This document shows, in pieces, positions 19,294-20,574 of a stretch of 20,574 nucleotides of DNA. The stretch lies in assembly GCF_000330505.1 (NCBI RefSeq), contig NW_004443692.1, positions 781,153 through 801,726 of the forward strand, in the 5' to 3' direction. Under the pieces are notes generated by a model that made no database searches, was not told where the DNA came from, and saw only the letters and a list, made by a program, of their open reading frames with translations. Position 1 is the first letter of the stretch. The number at the start of each line of letters is the position of its first letter. Origin of the DNA: Entamoeba invadens IP1. Its lineage: Eukaryota; Evosea; Mastigamoebida; Endamoebidae. A program made the position numbers and the translations under genes.

Positions 19294-19612
19294 ATGGTAC
19301 AGGAAAAACACCTGAAGCCAAATAGTTTTTGAACGATTGTCTTTAAAACAGAAAAAGATAGCAAAAGAAGTATTTCTTGTATTTGACGATAGTGACAAGC
19401 AACGGATCGGGTGGAGTCTCCAATTTTGTGAATCAAAAAGTGGTTTTGAAACATGGAGGTTGTCGATTTCTTCCAAAAATTTTGCAAATGGAATTCTAAA
19501 TCAGCGATCGTTCAAAGAAAAGCTCAAAAAACAAGATGGATGCGGTTTTTTTGGGAAAGAACGCGGGAAATCAGTCATTAAATATAGTCATTACAAACAA
19601 AAACTTTTATAA
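19294..19612 (+). pseudogene. small hypothetical gene with one-base frame break
   Basis: ATG 19294 starts MVQEKHLKPNSF and stops at TGA directly after a run of five T (19326-19330). The next frame is open from 19316 to TAA 19612 and clearly coding-like (KQKKIAKEVFLVFDDSD, FETWRLSISSKNFANGI, CGFFGKERGKSVIKYS). With four T the two would join into one frame of about 105 aa. TATATATAAAC upstream (19208-19218) could serve as a promoter. I do not recognise the family. It is either a recent pseudogene or a homopolymer sequencing error. Confidence 0.45.
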
Positions 19613-19720
19613 ATACACAGAGTAAAAAAATGAACGTCCAATTTGGGCATTATAGACTGTATTTTTCTATATATAAATTCGCATTGGTACCCCTCTACAA
19701 AACTAACGCTCGTTGGATCA

Positions 19721-20112
19721 ATGCCAATTACCAGTTTCTGCTGCTTCCCGGTTATTCCTCTGACTTACAGCTTGAATTTGCCTATATATTTATATTAAGG
19801 ACCTAATGGCTGCATATGCCCTCTGATATTGAATCTTCATAAACAAAAATAAAAACTTCCCACCAGTACGCCCGTTCTTTGGCCATTGGCAGCCTATTTC
19901 CAATAAAACACTCCCTTTTGGATATTATTTGTTATAAAACCCCATTACTTTTTTTGGAATTTGAAGCTCAGTCGGGCCGGAGATGCTTTTCATATGAATG
20001 AAGTCTGTTATTTCCCGTTCATCCCGACTCATTCCACAAAATAGGTCAATTTTTTGAGTGTAAAAGAAAAGGAGCCAACACCAGTTTTGGTGTCGCAATC
20101 AAAAAACCATTT
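19721..20112 (-). pseudogene. degenerate coding region, family unknown
   Basis: The G+C content is higher than in other intergenic DNA, and the minus strand holds protein-like sequence. From about 20112 it reads KWFFDCDTKTGVGSFSFTLK, then a one-base shift at an A6 run (20050-20055). It continues as IDLFCGMSRDEREITDFIHM and IPKKVMGFYNK up to TAA (19927-19925), and resumes in the same frame as YPKGSVLLEIGCQWPKNGRT and IQYQRAYAAIRSLI to a second TAA (19792-19790). A further open run ends at TGA 19720-19718. One frameshift and two stops in about 130 codons indicate decay. No family was recognised. Confidence 0.45.
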
Positions 20113-20238
20113 TTATTATTTTTTTGAAAAAACTACGCATAACCAATTTTTGTTACCAAACTCCAAACAAGTTATCTACTCAGATAATTCATTTTACTAA
20201 CTAAAATAGTTGGATTTGAAGCAAAAACAACAATTCAG

Positions 20239-20540
20239 TTAAATTGCACGGCACAATAATTCCTCAATCGTTACGGAGTGTAATTTCAGACTTGCTTCCG
20301 TATTTTTACGTCGCAAATCGGGACAGTGTAATTCTTTGAGTTTATTTATTTTTGATAACCATTCGACAATCCACGTATGGTTCAAGTGGATAAAATCCCG
20401 ACTTCTTATCTGTTTGTAATGTGTTATATTTATATTTTGTTCGTTTCCTATTTTTGTTGTATACATTTCAAATAAATTTCTGTATACCGATTTTCTCTGT
20501 TTTGAAAATCGTTATAAACCACTGTAAATTTGAGAGACAT
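20239..20540 (-). pseudogene. frameshifted hypothetical gene fragment
   Basis: On the minus strand ATG 20540 opens MSLKFTVVYNDFQNRENRYT and reaches TAG (20450-20448) after CAACAAAAA. The adjacent frame is open through this point and gives IGNEQNINITHYKQI, WIVEWLSKINKLKELHCPDL and SVTIEELLCRAI, ending at 20239. One extra A in the A5 run would join the two into about 100 aa. The second part could be a leucine-rich-repeat-like piece, but this is weak. It may be the 5' part of the same decayed gene as 19721-20112. The gene may also extend beyond the window. Confidence 0.4.
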
Positions 20541-20574
20541 GGTTTTGTTTAGAAATGAGATGGCTCACATCATT

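Noticed and set aside
19956..20035. 80-nt hairpin with paired GGAAT/ATTCC and AGTCGGG/CCCGACT arms, first read as a possible structured RNA
   Set aside because: It falls inside the minus-strand protein-like stretch and shows no tRNA, snRNA or SRP RNA signature; the pairing may be chance.
1..20574. tRNA genes, rRNA and CRISPR arrays
   Set aside because: No cloverleaf with conserved A and B boxes, no rRNA core sequences and no regularly spaced direct repeats were seen on either strand.

Overview
The window looks like a piece of an Entamoeba nuclear genome, most plausibly E. invadens. This is inference from the sequence. Intergenic DNA is extremely A+T-rich, and genes are compact and mostly intronless. 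The one clear intron begins GTTTGT and ends TAG. The gene set (TLDc, RhoGAP, RasGAP, NOG2) suits an amoeba rich in small-GTPase regulators. DNA transposons of several superfamilies have been described in E. invadens.

Left part (1-4705): an unrecognised protein on the minus strand; a plus-strand protein with two MIB/HERC2 domains behind a coiled coil; a plus-strand TLDc protein; and a minus-strand polytopic lipid kinase of the dolichol/phytol kinase (CTP-transferase) family. The last two converge with 11 bp between their stop codons.

Centre (4706-10238): no host gene is visible. It holds what looks like a nest of DNA transposons. A pair of TTAA-flanked CCCTTA ends at 5642 and 9880 (piggyBac style) encloses a 1.02-kb Tc1/mariner-type non-autonomous element (5775-6797, TA target site, about 42-bp inverted ends) and a 2.5-kb hAT element (6871-9372). 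The hAT element carries a full-length transposase with its catalytic residues in place.

Right-centre (10239-15465): a small minus-strand protein with a weak RGS-like stretch; a RhoGAP-domain protein lacking the arginine finger; NOG2/GNL2, the circularly permuted GTPase of 60S ribosome biogenesis; and a C-terminal zinc-ribbon protein whose 5' end has no ATG and may need splicing to a short upstream exon.

Right end (15466-20574): an unrecognised plus-strand protein whose N-terminal part appears to lie in a shifted frame; a two-exon RasGAP on the minus strand (435 aa after splicing); a small frameshifted plus-strand gene; and a degenerate minus-strand coding region. Several one-base frame breaks cluster here, several beside homopolymers. 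They are either real decay or assembly errors.

The host genes form no obvious pathway. RhoGAP and RasGAP proteins would act on small GTPases in cytoskeletal and membrane signalling, while NOG2 is a housekeeping gene.
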